Below the pieces are notes generated by a model. That model saw only the letters and a list, made by a program, of their open reading frames with translations, did no database searches and was not told where the DNA came from. A stretch of DNA of 64,000 nucleotides from Blumeriella jaapii (lineage: Eukaryota; Ascomycota; Leotiomycetes; Helotiales; Drepanopezizaceae), in the NCBI GenBank assembly GCA_009599575.1, contig VWND01000031.1, positions 124,001 through 188,000 of the forward strand, in the 5' to 3' direction. Below are positions 1-9,350 of the stretch, in pieces (the first letter of the stretch is position 1; each line of letters opens with the position of its first letter). The translations under genes were made by a program, and so were the position numbers.

Positions 1-508
1 CCTCCAAGGGGGTACGGAGACATGACCCGAAGGCAAATGGGAAAGTTACAGCTACTTCTCCTTTCGGCTACGCCCTTCGCCGCCCTTTGCGATGGTTCAG
101 GCCTTTGACGTCTTGTTGAAGATTGGCACATTACAATAGGCACCATGGTGATTGAAAATTCAAGGTTTGGAATTTGTGTTTCCCAAGCTTTATCTGCTTC
201 GATCAGAGTGACAAACAGATACTAGTCTTCCTAACTAGGTGTCATCATGCCCGCAAGAGAACTTCAACTAAATGATTCTGCTCTGATTTCCCAGTTCCCC
301 ATATGCGAAAGACTTATCACCACTCAACCTAATGTCCGAGATTCTCGTTGTCACAATTTCTCCTGTCCAACCTTTCCCCTCATCACTCCCGCAACGGCCT
401 AGAGAGAGACAAGAGCGAAACAAGCGGCTTGTAGATTCCCCTCAAGCCCGATTCCACACTAGAAAGGAGTCAGCAAGCCTATCTTTTTCACAGGAGGACC
501 GCAAGCCT
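1..508. other. No gene recognised at left edge
   Basis: Short open frames occur here on both strands but none has a recognisable domain, good coding character or a convincing splice pattern. The stretch is probably intergenic and includes the 3' flank of the minus-strand gene that ends at 509. Confidence 0.5.
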
Positions 509-1230
509 CTACCTCTTGCCCTCACGCGACCCAGCATGAACGCCGTGTCCTGCACCGCCATCCTCGTTCTCCGGGGACTGTTCGGACCGGGTAAGATTTC
601 TCTCCAGCTTGGCCAGGATATCGAGCGTGGTGATGCGAAGACCGAGCAGGACCTCCATGTGGGCGGTGTTTCCTCCCCGACTGGCGGCCAGGCCGAGCAA
701 GTGCAGAGCGGTTGAGGCATGCTTGCGGGCGGTGTCCAGGGGCGTGATGATGGCGAGCAGTTGGAGGGTCTCGACGCGGGTGTCTAGGTGGAGGGAGGCG
801 GATTCGAGGAGCTCGGTGCAGCGCTGGATGCAGAGGTCAAGGTCATGGTCCAGATATGCTTCTTGAGCCTGGCACTCGTTCGTCACGTTAGTACTGTCCT
901 TGCCCCGTGATGGGTAGATCGGAATGGAGTGGTGATGGAAGGTGTATTTACGCGCTTGAATTGAGAAAGGAAGAGCTCGGCTTTGATCTTTGCGATGAAC
1001 ATCTCTGAGAAGGACGGAGTAAGGCCTTGATCGTTACGAGACTCGGTGACGCTGGGGACGACGGGCTTCGATCTGATAACTTTGGGACGCAGATCTCCAA
1101 GTGGAGTGGCAGATCGATCGCGGATCGCTCTCAAGCGGAACGCCTTCATGATGGAGTTCTTGCGGCAGACGGGAATTTGTGGTGAGCTAGAGGCGTCGAG
1201 CTTCTGCGTCGTGGGTGGTTTGGACGGCAT
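509..1230 (-). CDS. Unrecognised two-exon protein, about 212 aa
   Basis: I do not recognise this protein. Two overlapping minus-strand frames join well by splicing. Exon 1 is 1230..952 and ends after a CGC codon at a GTAAAT donor. The intron, 951..869 (83 nt), contains a near-perfect TACTAAC branch site and ends in CAG. Exon 2 is 868..509, in phase 0. The N-terminal half is basic and Ser/Pro-rich and likely disordered. The C-terminal half (from about residue 94) is predicted by eye to be helical, with Leu/Ala-rich stretches resembling a degenerate tetratricopeptide-type repeat around RCTELLESASLHLDTRVETL and LLGLAASRGGNTAHMEVLLG. The last 25 residues are Gly/Glu/Arg-rich. It could be a small helical-repeat adaptor; no function is claimed. 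Confidence 0.55.
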
Positions 1231-2404
1231 CTTGGAGGTGTCGTGTCAAGGTGTCGAGGAGTTATGTTTTTGCAAGAGGAATGGTGAAAGAGGGTCTTAT
1301 CTCGACACACACTCCCCGACGAAGGACCTTAGCGGCGGGGTGACTCTCACCTTTGGAAAGGCTGAGGGTCAAGACTCTTTCGTTTTCTACCGGTACCTAG
1401 GGTCTTTTTGTCAAAGGTGAGTGCGTGAATAACCCAGGTCCAAATTTACTATCGGAAGACCTTGCTAATATTGCTACAATTCTCCAAATCTATCCATCAG
1501 AATGTATCCGCATCCTATGGTATGCTCTATGTGGTTCGGAGGACATGATCTACAGTTTGTTTTCTTGGCAGTTCCCCTTTGCTAGAGGCTCGCTTAAATG
1601 CTGAGTCTTGTCCAGCTTGGATAGGTAGTAACGGTGTACCAAGTACAAACCACATCTACCTAGTATAGCATCGCATCTTTAACGTCATTTTTTCTCTACT
1701 TTAAAAAATGCTGTCAATTGACAACATCCGCCTTCCATAGCTAACCTACTAATGATGCCGGTCGCCTATTTCGATCTTGCGCTTTGTAGCGCAAGAGCGC
1801 TCTAGACTATTACTCTTGAAGTCCCTATCCATGTAGGAGTCGAGTAAACCAAGATCAGTATTATTTTCAAGGGTAATTGTCGTCTTTTCTGTTATTTCTA
1901 TGAAGAAATCTAATGTCTGTACTTTGCATTTTACGCAGATCGCGCAGATCGCACATGTTAGACCATGAATGGCAATGAGATTGTTTATTATGATGCAAAT
2001 TTGGCCCAAGATTATGCATCAGACTGGCTGAGTGAGCACTAGTTACCAGTTCATTATCGTCAGGTCTGAAGCATGTAGAATCGCGAAGTGAGTACAGTTG
2101 GTAGGTAGACTTAATCCAACGGTACGTACCGCGTAAGACTCTTCTTTTCACTTAAAACGACATTCTCCCGAATGGCGCTTCAATACCGGAAGAGAAGCGT
2201 GTGAATACTGACGCTCACCATTTATTCTTGCCACCCCCCCTTGATTTGGGTCGTTTGTTCCGAAGCAAAACACAAGATCCCCAAATCCGCGCTAGTCCTC
2301 GCTTCAGAGGCCGGTCGTCAGCCTTGGCATTTCCCTCTTCTCATGCGAACATCAGACCTCAAAGCCTCAACACCTCAACACCTCAACACCTCGACACCCC
2401 AAAA
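1231..2404. other. Intergenic region, no gene seen
   Basis: Small frames at 1749-2151 on the minus strand have no recognisable features. The DNA is more AT-rich than the flanking genes around 1680-2160. Near the right end (2357-2398) is a short tandem run of CAACACCT-type units that forms the leader of the following Hub1-like gene. Confidence 0.5.
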
Positions 2405-3067
2405 ATGTCCGATCAACACCGTTCCCGCTCGCCCGTATCAGGCCCTTCAAGAAGACGAAGTCGATCCCCACCTCGGCGCTCCGACACCGACCGAGATCGC
2501 GCGCGAGACCGTCGCGACAGACCGCGACACGGCGGCGGGGGCTTCAAATGGAAAGACAAGCGCAGCAGCACCAACGACCACCGCGGAGACGGGGACAGCA
2601 AGAGATTAGAGCGCGGCTATCGCAACCGCTCGCGGTCGCCGCGGCGCGACGACAGGGACCACAGGGACAAGCCGCCGGCTGAGAGCAAGGGCAACTCGGT
2701 GGAAGACAAGTTCGGCGTCGCGGACAAGTTTGGGCCCTCGAAGGCGACGACCATGAACGATGAAGCGCCGGAGCGCACGCCTGCTGCAGCGTCAGCGCCG
2801 CATGCCACTTGGACTGGGGCATCGCAGGAGCCCATGATCGTCGTGCATGTCAATGATCGGTTGGGGACGAAGGCGGCGATTCCGTGTCTGGCGTCGGATC
2901 CGATCAAGTTGTTCAAGGCGCAGGTGGCGGCGAGGATTGGGCGACAACCGCATGAGATTCTGCTGAAGAGGCAGGGAGAGAGGCCGTTCAAAGATCAGTT
3001 GACGCTGGAGGATTACGGCGTGAGCAACGGGGTGCAGATTGACCTGGAGATTGATACTGGAGAGTAG
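2405..3067 (+). CDS. hub1: RS-rich protein with C-terminal Hub1/UBL5 ubiquitin-like domain (220 aa)
   Basis: The ATG at 2405 begins MSDQHRSRSP. An in-frame upstream extension to 2201 exists but lacks conserved character. Residues 1-100 are Arg/Ser/Asp-rich with many RS, SP and RD dipeptides, as in splicing factors. Residues about 145-220 match the Hub1/UBL5 fold: HVNDRLGTKAAIPC, then a segment with an Asp at the place of UBL5 Asp22, then ILLKRQGERPFKDQLTLEDY. Hub1 proteins bind HIND motifs in the spliceosomal protein Snu66 non-covalently through that Asp and modulate splice-site choice. The usual C-terminal double tyrosine is replaced by EIDTGE, so conjugation is not expected. The gene is co-directional with the PIG-H gene 334 bp downstream. 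The RS extension is odd, since the canonical protein is only about 73 aa. Confidence 0.85.
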   Translation: MSDQHRSRSPVSGPSRRRSRSPPRRSDTDRDRARDRRDRPRHGGGGFKWKDKRSSTNDHRGDGDSKRLERGYRNRSRSPRRDDRDHRDKPPAESKGNSVEDKFGVADKFGPSKATTMNDEAPERTPAAASAPHATWTGASQEPMIVVHVNDRLGTKAAIPCLASDPIKLFKAQVAARIGRQPHEILLKRQGERPFKDQLTLEDYGVSNGVQIDLEIDTGE

Positions 3068-3401
3068 GCTGGGAACATGGACGAAATCGACCTGAATGGG
3101 ATGGACAAGCTGCAAGTCATCAGCCAGACTCGTGTAACGAATGGCATCATGGCCAAAGCATCGAAAGAACGTATCGAGCCTCTCCCGCGACATCGAGGTA
3201 CTGGAAGGGTTTCTCTGCGTCGAAACCGTACTGTACCTTTCAGCCTCGATGTTTAGATACAGATTTATTGACATGCAATTTTCTTATCGATAAGAGCTGC
3301 CGCCTCCTCGAGCTTCAACGCGACGACGACCTTTTCTGCTTCTACCAACATCATCAACACCTCAACACCTCAATGCCTCCGCCCACGCCTCAGCAGCCGA
3401 A

Positions 3402-4115
3402 ATGCTAACCACAAACCCCCATCTGCGGACGCGCCGCCCTTCTCCTACCACCGTCGAATACACCGTCTCGACGTCGCCCGCCCTCACGCTGCCCCTCCGT
3501 CTGCTGATTCTCCTCACATTCATCCTGCGACTCCTCATCGCGCTCCTCATTCTGCAGCTTCTCTACGCCAAATACCAGCTCTACTCGTACGCCGCTCCTC
3601 ATGCTCGAGCGCCATCCTGCCTCCCCCCGCGATACGCCCGCAACATCTGCGAGGCCCTCACGCACACCCGACTCGGAGCGCTGGCGTCTCTGCTCGCGGC
3701 GCGTACGCCGCTGACGGTGCTGCTCCCCGTCGCCGGCTCGCTGCTGTATCTGCTCTCGCTGCGCCTGCACACGACCGAGTCGCTGCTCGTGCTGCGCGGC
3801 CTGGGCATCCAGACGTCGTCGTCCTCGGCCACGTACCTGAGCAGCAGCGACACGCGCTTCATCCCGACGGAGAAGATCCAGGACGTGCTCGTCAACGAGG
3901 CCTTCCGCGGCTTCGAGGTCCGCTATTACCTAGTGGTGGTGGTGGAGGGCGAGGAGAGCGTCGTGGTGGTGTTTCCGCGGCTGTTGCCGAGGAGAGATGT
4001 GGTCGAGAGGGTGTGGAGGGGGTGCCGGGCTTGTTTGTTTGAGGGCACCCGGGAGATGGAGAGGGAGAAGCGAGATGTTGATGGCCATGATGGCGGGGGT
4101 GGAGGGGTGATGTAG
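3402..4115 (+). CDS. gpi15: GPI N-acetylglucosaminyltransferase subunit PIG-H/Gpi15 (237 aa)
   Basis: This is the PIG-H component of the ER complex that transfers GlcNAc from UDP-GlcNAc to phosphatidylinositol, the first step of GPI-anchor synthesis. Hydrophobic segments at about residues 30-55 and 97-118 form the expected membrane hairpin. The following conserved region runs TTESLLVLRGLGIQTSSS, then RFIPTEKIQDVLVNEAFRGF, a beta-rich VRYYLVVVVEGEE stretch and the FPRLLPRRDVVERVWRG segment, typical of PIG-H. The tail is Arg/Glu- then Gly-rich. It is a single exon; the start at 3402 precedes the first membrane segment by about 28 residues. The gene is convergent with Deg1 (155 bp between stop codons). 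Family assignment is confident. Confidence 0.88.
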   Translation: MLTTNPHLRTRRPSPTTVEYTVSTSPALTLPLRLLILLTFILRLLIALLILQLLYAKYQLYSYAAPHARAPSCLPPRYARNICEALTHTRLGALASLLAARTPLTVLLPVAGSLLYLLSLRLHTTESLLVLRGLGIQTSSSSATYLSSSDTRFIPTEKIQDVLVNEAFRGFEVRYYLVVVVEGEESVVVVFPRLLPRRDVVERVWRGCRACLFEGTREMEREKRDVDGHDGGGGGVM

Positions 4116-4269
4116 AGTAAATATACGGGTTAGTGTGGGCTTCGATTCGAGAATGGGGCGTTGGGGGGAGTGCTTCTGCTTCAAACACTATATCCCAGGA
4201 GACTGAATCCCGTCGCACCAAGTAGTGGTATCGATTTCCAATCCACAAGACCAGATATCAGTTTCTTGT

Positions 4270-6315
4270 CTACTTGTCTGTCTTCTCCTCCGAGGTATCT
4301 CCCGGCGCAACAGCATCATTCATGCGTCTGAAGCCCAACAACTTCATCTCTGCTGAATTCTCAAAGCCCTTCTTCATCGCATATCTTTCGTTGATAACAT
4401 CCACCGTCTCCATCCGCAGTTTCTTCATGACAGGCGTATAAACACCTTGCAGCCTCGGCGCATCTCCCCCGTCAAACACTTTCTGGCTCCTGCTCTCCTT
4501 TTTCGGCACGCCGACGCTCAGCTCTCCCGCAGGCCTGCCTTGCTGCGCAACGACGCCCATCAGGGTACCAGCGAGCATCTCGTCTACCTTCCTCTGCCTC
4601 CACACCTTCCAGAGCTCGTCTACGATGCCAGCAGTCCCGTACTTCTGATCGCCGCGATTCGGGTCATCGCCAGCGTAGTGCCACTGGATGACATCCTTCC
4701 TCTCGGGGTCATCTTCGCGCGGAAAGACACAGTTCCAGAGCACGAGAGGGGTGTCGGTAGCCATCTCGTACACTGGCCTCGCGGGGTTCGTCGTCACGTC
4801 CAGGAGCTCCGACACGATGGACGGCGCTTCGAGCCCTTGCCCAACCAGAAACAGCACAGCGACCATGTGCCTGACCTGATGCCACAGGAAGGCCGAGCCG
4901 TGGAGCGTAAAGGTATACACTTTCGGGTTTCCCACCTGCGGCGTCGCGTCCGGGGCCAAGTCCGCACGATTGACGAACGCCAACCCGCTCGTCGAGTCCT
5001 CGACCTCCTCGATATCGGCGTGGAAGATCCGGCGCTCGAAATTGGAGATCTGCTTCCCCGGGTCGACCTTGCAGAAATTCCTGAAGTCGTGTTCCCCCTC
5101 GAACAGCTTGGCCGCCTCCCTCATCTGCGCAATGTCGAGCCAGCCGTCCCGCATCTTGCCCGCGGGCGCGGCGCGGCCTTTCTGGGTGGGGAATTCAAGA
5201 TGAGAGGGCGTGGGCATGAAGGCAGGCTGGGTGAAGAAGTACCTGTATTGGCGCTCGCGGCACGAGAACCGGGCTGAGAAGTCTTGAGGCGGGGCCGGGC
5301 ACCAGGCGAGGATCCTGATGTCGGGAGGAAGCAGGCGGTTGAGGAGAGAGCAGTAGGGGATCTCATCCGCGACGGGGTCGAAGTTGAGAGCGTCCTCGTA
5401 GTCTGGGTCGGCCAGGGTGGACTCGTGCGTGGCCGACATCCGCGGCGATAGTCGAGATGGTGAGAGAGACGGCGATGCCAACTCCACCGAGCCGGGTCGG
5501 GCGTAGGAGTTGAAGCCTCGCGTAGGGTCCTCTGGATCCATCGTGGACATGGAACTCTCCTCTCCCGCTCCCTCTTGGTGCTCCCCTTTTCCCACGCCCT
5601 GGGCCCCTTTTTCCGCTCTCCTCTTTGCCAGCGGCCGATTACTCCTCACTCGGATTCCAATCACCTGTCCGAAGGCGCTGACGCCCTTGTCCGTCCTCCC
5701 ACACTTGCTGTACTCACAGCCATCCCAATTGACCTCGCCCGGCTGTCTCGGGCTCGCTACATCCGGGAAGATGAGCCGCGCTTTGTTGAAAGCCTTCCAC
5801 AGCTCTTCCTCGATGGTCGGGAGCGGCGTGACGGATTTCTGGCTCTCGAACCCGTTGTAGCGTTTCCCCAGGTAGGCGAGCTTGAAGGCCACCAGACGCG
5901 TGCTGTACTTGGACGGCTCGAACTTCCGCTCTGTACGAGCGGTTCTGAGAGGCTTCTTCTCGCGTGTCGTGTCAAGACTGTGGTTTTGCTTTAGCGCTCT
6001 TACATGGTCACAGGATTTCGAGCTTGAAGCGTACCTGAGGTTCTTGATCTTGAGCTCGTTTTCCAGCTGCGTGACACGCTCGATCAACTGCTCCTGGCTC
6101 CACGTCGCATAATCCTCCGCGACGCTATCTGTCGCGTTGGTTTGCGCCTCCATGTTCTCCTGGCACGCCTTCGAAGCAATGGTCCGAATTTCCTCGCTGG
6201 GCGCTGTCCCCTTCACTACGCGCCCTCTTCTCGCAACAAGCAACAGCGCCGAGGAAGCAGAAGTCAGACGGATTGCTTCCAGCCGTCTAGTCGCCCGAGA
6301 AAAGAAAAACCGCAT
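4270..6315 (-). CDS. DEG1: tRNA pseudouridine(38/39) synthase Deg1/Pus3 (681 aa from first ATG)
   Basis: This TruA-family enzyme isomerises U38/U39 in the anticodon stem-loop of tRNAs. The catalytic motif GRTDKGVSAFGQV places the nucleophile Asp at residue 209. The core starts at about residue 136 with YSTRLVAFKLAYLGKRYNGF. The RNA-binding and dimer region includes FHADIEEVED and GSAFLWHQVRHMVAVLFLVG. A coiled-coil-like segment, WSQEQLIERVTQLENEL (72-88), precedes the core, as in other Deg1 proteins. Two in-frame starts exist: 6315 (Arg-rich, acid-poor leader) and 6153 (MEAQTN, closer to the usual start). A 57-nt in-frame segment, 6034..5978, has GTACGC and CACAG ends and could be spliced without changing the frame. 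About 110 residues between the catalytic motif and the next conserved block are Ser/Pro/Glu-rich and likely a disordered insertion. Confidence 0.92.
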   Translation of the reverse strand: MRFFFSRATRRLEAIRLTSASSALLLVARRGRVVKGTAPSEEIRTIASKACQENMEAQTNATDSVAEDYATWSQEQLIERVTQLENELKIKNLRYASSSKSCDHVRALKQNHSLDTTREKKPLRTARTERKFEPSKYSTRLVAFKLAYLGKRYNGFESQKSVTPLPTIEEELWKAFNKARLIFPDVASPRQPGEVNWDGCEYSKCGRTDKGVSAFGQVIGIRVRSNRPLAKRRAEKGAQGVGKGEHQEGAGEESSMSTMDPEDPTRGFNSYARPGSVELASPSLSPSRLSPRMSATHESTLADPDYEDALNFDPVADEIPYCSLLNRLLPPDIRILAWCPAPPQDFSARFSCRERQYRYFFTQPAFMPTPSHLEFPTQKGRAAPAGKMRDGWLDIAQMREAAKLFEGEHDFRNFCKVDPGKQISNFERRIFHADIEEVEDSTSGLAFVNRADLAPDATPQVGNPKVYTFTLHGSAFLWHQVRHMVAVLFLVGQGLEAPSIVSELLDVTTNPARPVYEMATDTPLVLWNCVFPREDDPERKDVIQWHYAGDDPNRGDQKYGTAGIVDELWKVWRQRKVDEMLAGTLMGVVAQQGRPAGELSVGVPKKESRSQKVFDGGDAPRLQGVYTPVMKKLRMETVDVINERYAMKKGFENSAEMKLLGFRRMNDAVAPGDTSEEKTDK

Positions 6316-6497
6316 TCCCTCTCTCTCTTCCTACCTGAGTGTCTGGATGTATGAGGACGTCTAGGATTTTTATGGGGAAGCACTAGTGCTCACGTGATGC
6401 ACTGCTTAAAGCGGCACGGAATATCCATTCGTCTAAATATTCGCTTGACGACGAAGACATCGACAACTCTCTGCGAAGAGAGCAAGACGATGTGAGG

Positions 6498-7467
6498 ATG
6501 ATGGCCGACATTGAACCCCCCGGGGTCTCTATTCTTCTGCTTGGAGATGCTGAGTGCGGAAAGAGCACTTTTCTCGCGTACGTACCTCTATCTATCTTTT
6601 TTCTAACCTACACTCTCCCTGCCTTGTCTACTTTCGTCGTACCGGTCCCAGTTATCATTCCTACGAATCGAGATATCTCTCTGTATGCCTCTCCGTCTTT
6701 CAGCAAAACCCCAAGCTAACCAATCCCAACAAAAGTCGCATCAGCAAAGGCTCAACCGCCCAGGGGCCTCTCGCCCTCGTTCCCCTTAACGACAGCAATC
6801 AGCCTTTCGTCTTGGACGTCACGCTCTTCAGCCGGCCATACCGCCTCGAATTCTCCGACACCAGCAGCCCCGAGACCTGGACTCTGCTCCAGCCCGATAT
6901 CATCATCATTTGCTTTGACGTTTCTTCGCGGCTCTCCCTCACCAACGTTCAGCGGGTCGTGCGTTTACCCTTCCTCTTCTCCTTCTTCGACTCTTTCTTT
7001 CCCTGTCTCTGCTCCAGCCCTTTGTCTGCCCCTATCCTTTCCTATCCCACCCTCTCCCATCCCATCCCATCCCATCCCCAATACCAAGATCAACACCTCC
7101 TCATCCACCTACCCTCCGTTGTCGATGATAATCCCACACCAACTCCAAGCAAACCAAACAGTGGCTCCGCCCCGCCCACCTCCTCTTTCCCCCCTCCTAC
7201 GACCTTCCCGTGCTTCTCCTGGGCCTCAAGCGCGACCTCCGCCGCGACGCGTCGACGGAGCCGGGGAGCGTGGACCCGCACGAGGGCTACCGTGTCGCGC
7301 AGGAGATGCGCTGCGATCGCTACCTCGAGTGCAGCGCCGTGACGGGCGAGCTGGTCGCCGAGGTATTTGAAGATGTGTGTCGGACGGCGGCGCTGGCCGC
7401 TGGGCAGAAGGGGAGGGGTGATGAGGGAGGGGGAGGGCTGAGCGAGGGGGGGTGTGGGATCATGTGA
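6498..7467 (+). CDS. Divergent Ras-superfamily small GTPase, three exons (about 201 aa)
   Basis: Exons are 6498-6577, 6736-6958 and 7162-7467; introns are 158 and 203 nt with GTACGT and GTGCGT donors and AAAAG and AACAG acceptors, phases consistent. Exon 1 holds the P-loop GDAECGKST. Exon 2 gives the effector side (FVLDVTLFSRPYRLEFSDTS) with EFSDT at the DxxG position, and IIICFDVSSRLSLTNVQRV, a typical strand-4/helix-3 segment. Exon 3 carries VLLLGLKRDLRRD at the NKxD position (LKRD here) and ECSAV at the SAK position. The C-terminus is CGIM, a plausible CAAX prenylation box. The G4 wording resembles Rho proteins, but the Rho insert is absent and G3 is degenerate, so nucleotide handling may be unusual. 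It is divergent from Deg1 with about 180 bp between starts. Subfamily is uncertain. Confidence 0.8.
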
Positions 7468-9350
7468 ATGTTCCTGGGAAGGGGTTTCGGTTTAGCGATG
7501 GTTGTTTTGGTTTGGGGCTTGGATTTCGGGTCTGTATCGGTAGTGGTGTTGATGTTAGTCGTACGCCTGGTCTTAATCGGAAGATCGTAGACCACCCCTT
7601 TCCGACAGAGCTGCGCCTACAGCTTTTAACGGAAAGGGTTGGTCTACGATCTCCCGATCAGTGTCGGCTTCGGAATTCTTCTCGGCACTGACACAACTTG
7701 GCAACTCAAAGGGGTTGGTTGAAGATGGTCGTCTCTTCCCCTGCTGCTAAAAGTAGTAACCAATATCAAAATAGATCAGATTCTACCCGACCAGAACACA
7801 ACCAGAATCCATTCACACATCTCCATCGCCATGTCACGCCATGTCATGTCATGTCACATCACATACACATACACATCTCAATCCCAGCCCCAATCTCAGA
7901 TATGTACTGTCTGCAACAACGAAAGCGATCCCTCTCCACTCCACATCCCCGAACGCCAAACCACAGTCCAACAGAACACACACGTAAAAAACCGCGATGC
8001 CAGACCCGTCCCGCGCACGCGCACGCCCCATCTCGCGCGCGATGCGCCGAAACAAGCTCCCAGCTCCCAACGATCAAGTCACCCACGCCACGCCACGCAA
8101 GCATTTTGCTTAATGCGTAAAAGCGTGATCGACGAACGAAGAGCCGGCTCGGTGACATGGAACGGTTCTCAGAAAGGAACCCGCCAACCCCCGCACCGCA
8201 CCGCACCGTACCGTACCGTACCGTAGTCTGTGAATCATGGGTGGAGTCGTGGTGGTCAACGGGCCGGCGGCTAGCGCGGGGATGGATTCTCTTGAGCATG
8301 TGTAGACCGCTGTATGTACAGTACCTACCGTACGAGGTTCCACGCCTACTTCCCACTTGGGGGGATTTTAATCTTTTGCAGGTCGAACGCAGAAACCGCG
8401 TCGTGGTTGGTGGGCTCTTCAACGGCGGCTTGGTACAGGACAGTACCTCGGAACGTTCTATCTGTCTGTCTGTGCCTTACGGAGTGCGGGCGTGGCGCAG
8501 AGCGAAGGGCTGGGATGCGGAGGTTTGAAGTAGAAGGCGTTGGGCTTCGGTGTTGGTGTGTTCTCGGGTCGAGATCTTTAGTTGTTGCTGGGTTGTAATC
8601 TATTTGTGAAAAAAAAAAGGGGGGGGAGGGGGGGGCTTCGTTCTCGCCCTTCGGAAATGGAGCGAAAGTCGCGCCACCGCACGGCACCAACTTTGTCGGC
8701 GTTACACTTGCGTTTCTGGCGGTACTGTACTGGTCATAGGCGTCAAGGTGAAGAGAGGTGAGAGCGCGGTTACTGTGTGCGAGCGAGCGAGCAAGTGAGT
8801 GAGTGAGTAGTGAGTGAGTGAGTGAGTCGCCAAGCGCCAGAGGTTCGTTGCGCTCGCTCAGCGGTAGGCGAGATGTGAAATAAGCGAGCAAGCGAGCAAG
8901 CGAGAGGCGAGACCCATGGAAAGGAAAGTGCCTGACTTGGGGGAAGAGGTTGCGCGAGAGATCAAGTAGTGGGTCTGTCGATAGATGAATGGGTAGGTGA
9001 GTAAAGGGGCAAAGAGGAGCGGTGGGGAGAAAGGAAGGGAGGAGTGTTTTGGCTTGATTGAAGCACCTGTTTAGCGCGCGGAGTATCCACGTCCACGAGC
9101 GAGTAGAGCAACAAGGACATTGGCTTCACGAATCACCGGATCAGAAAGAGGAGCGGCAAGATCGATGGGGGTTATATTGCGAGAAAGTGCAAGTCGTAAT
9201 CTATGTTATATGTAACAGATTTGGTACAAAAAGGAAGGTAGGAAGTTTGCTATTGAAAACGAAAGAAAGATCAAATCCCGCACTGCATCATCAAATGCTG
9301 CTCCTCCGTCGCATCACCCCCCGTTTGCTCTCCCCCTTCAAAAGGCGCAT
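7468..9350. other. Intergenic region with hairpin and simple repeats
   Basis: No supportable gene. It contains an inverted repeat at about 7583-7651, short CCGTA/CCGCA tandem units near 8190-8225, GAGT/GAGC/GAGCAAGC runs at 8780-8905, and a poly-A then poly-G stretch at 8607-8634. Long frames here translate to low-complexity peptides. Confidence 0.6.
7583..7651. repeat. 22-bp inverted repeat (potential hairpin)
   Basis: Left arm 7583-7604 (GATCGTAGACCACCCCTTTC plus CG) and right arm 7630-7651 are reverse complements with a single mismatch in 22. The 25-nt loop separates them. Outward extension keeps partial complementarity for about 9 more bases on each side. It lies about 115 bp after the GTPase stop codon, so it may be in its 3' UTR. 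Confidence 0.8.

Noticed and set aside
8346..8891. 181-codon minus-strand frame
   Set aside because: Translates to Leu/Ser/His low-complexity sequence derived from GAGT/GAGC repeats; no domain, no splice logic.
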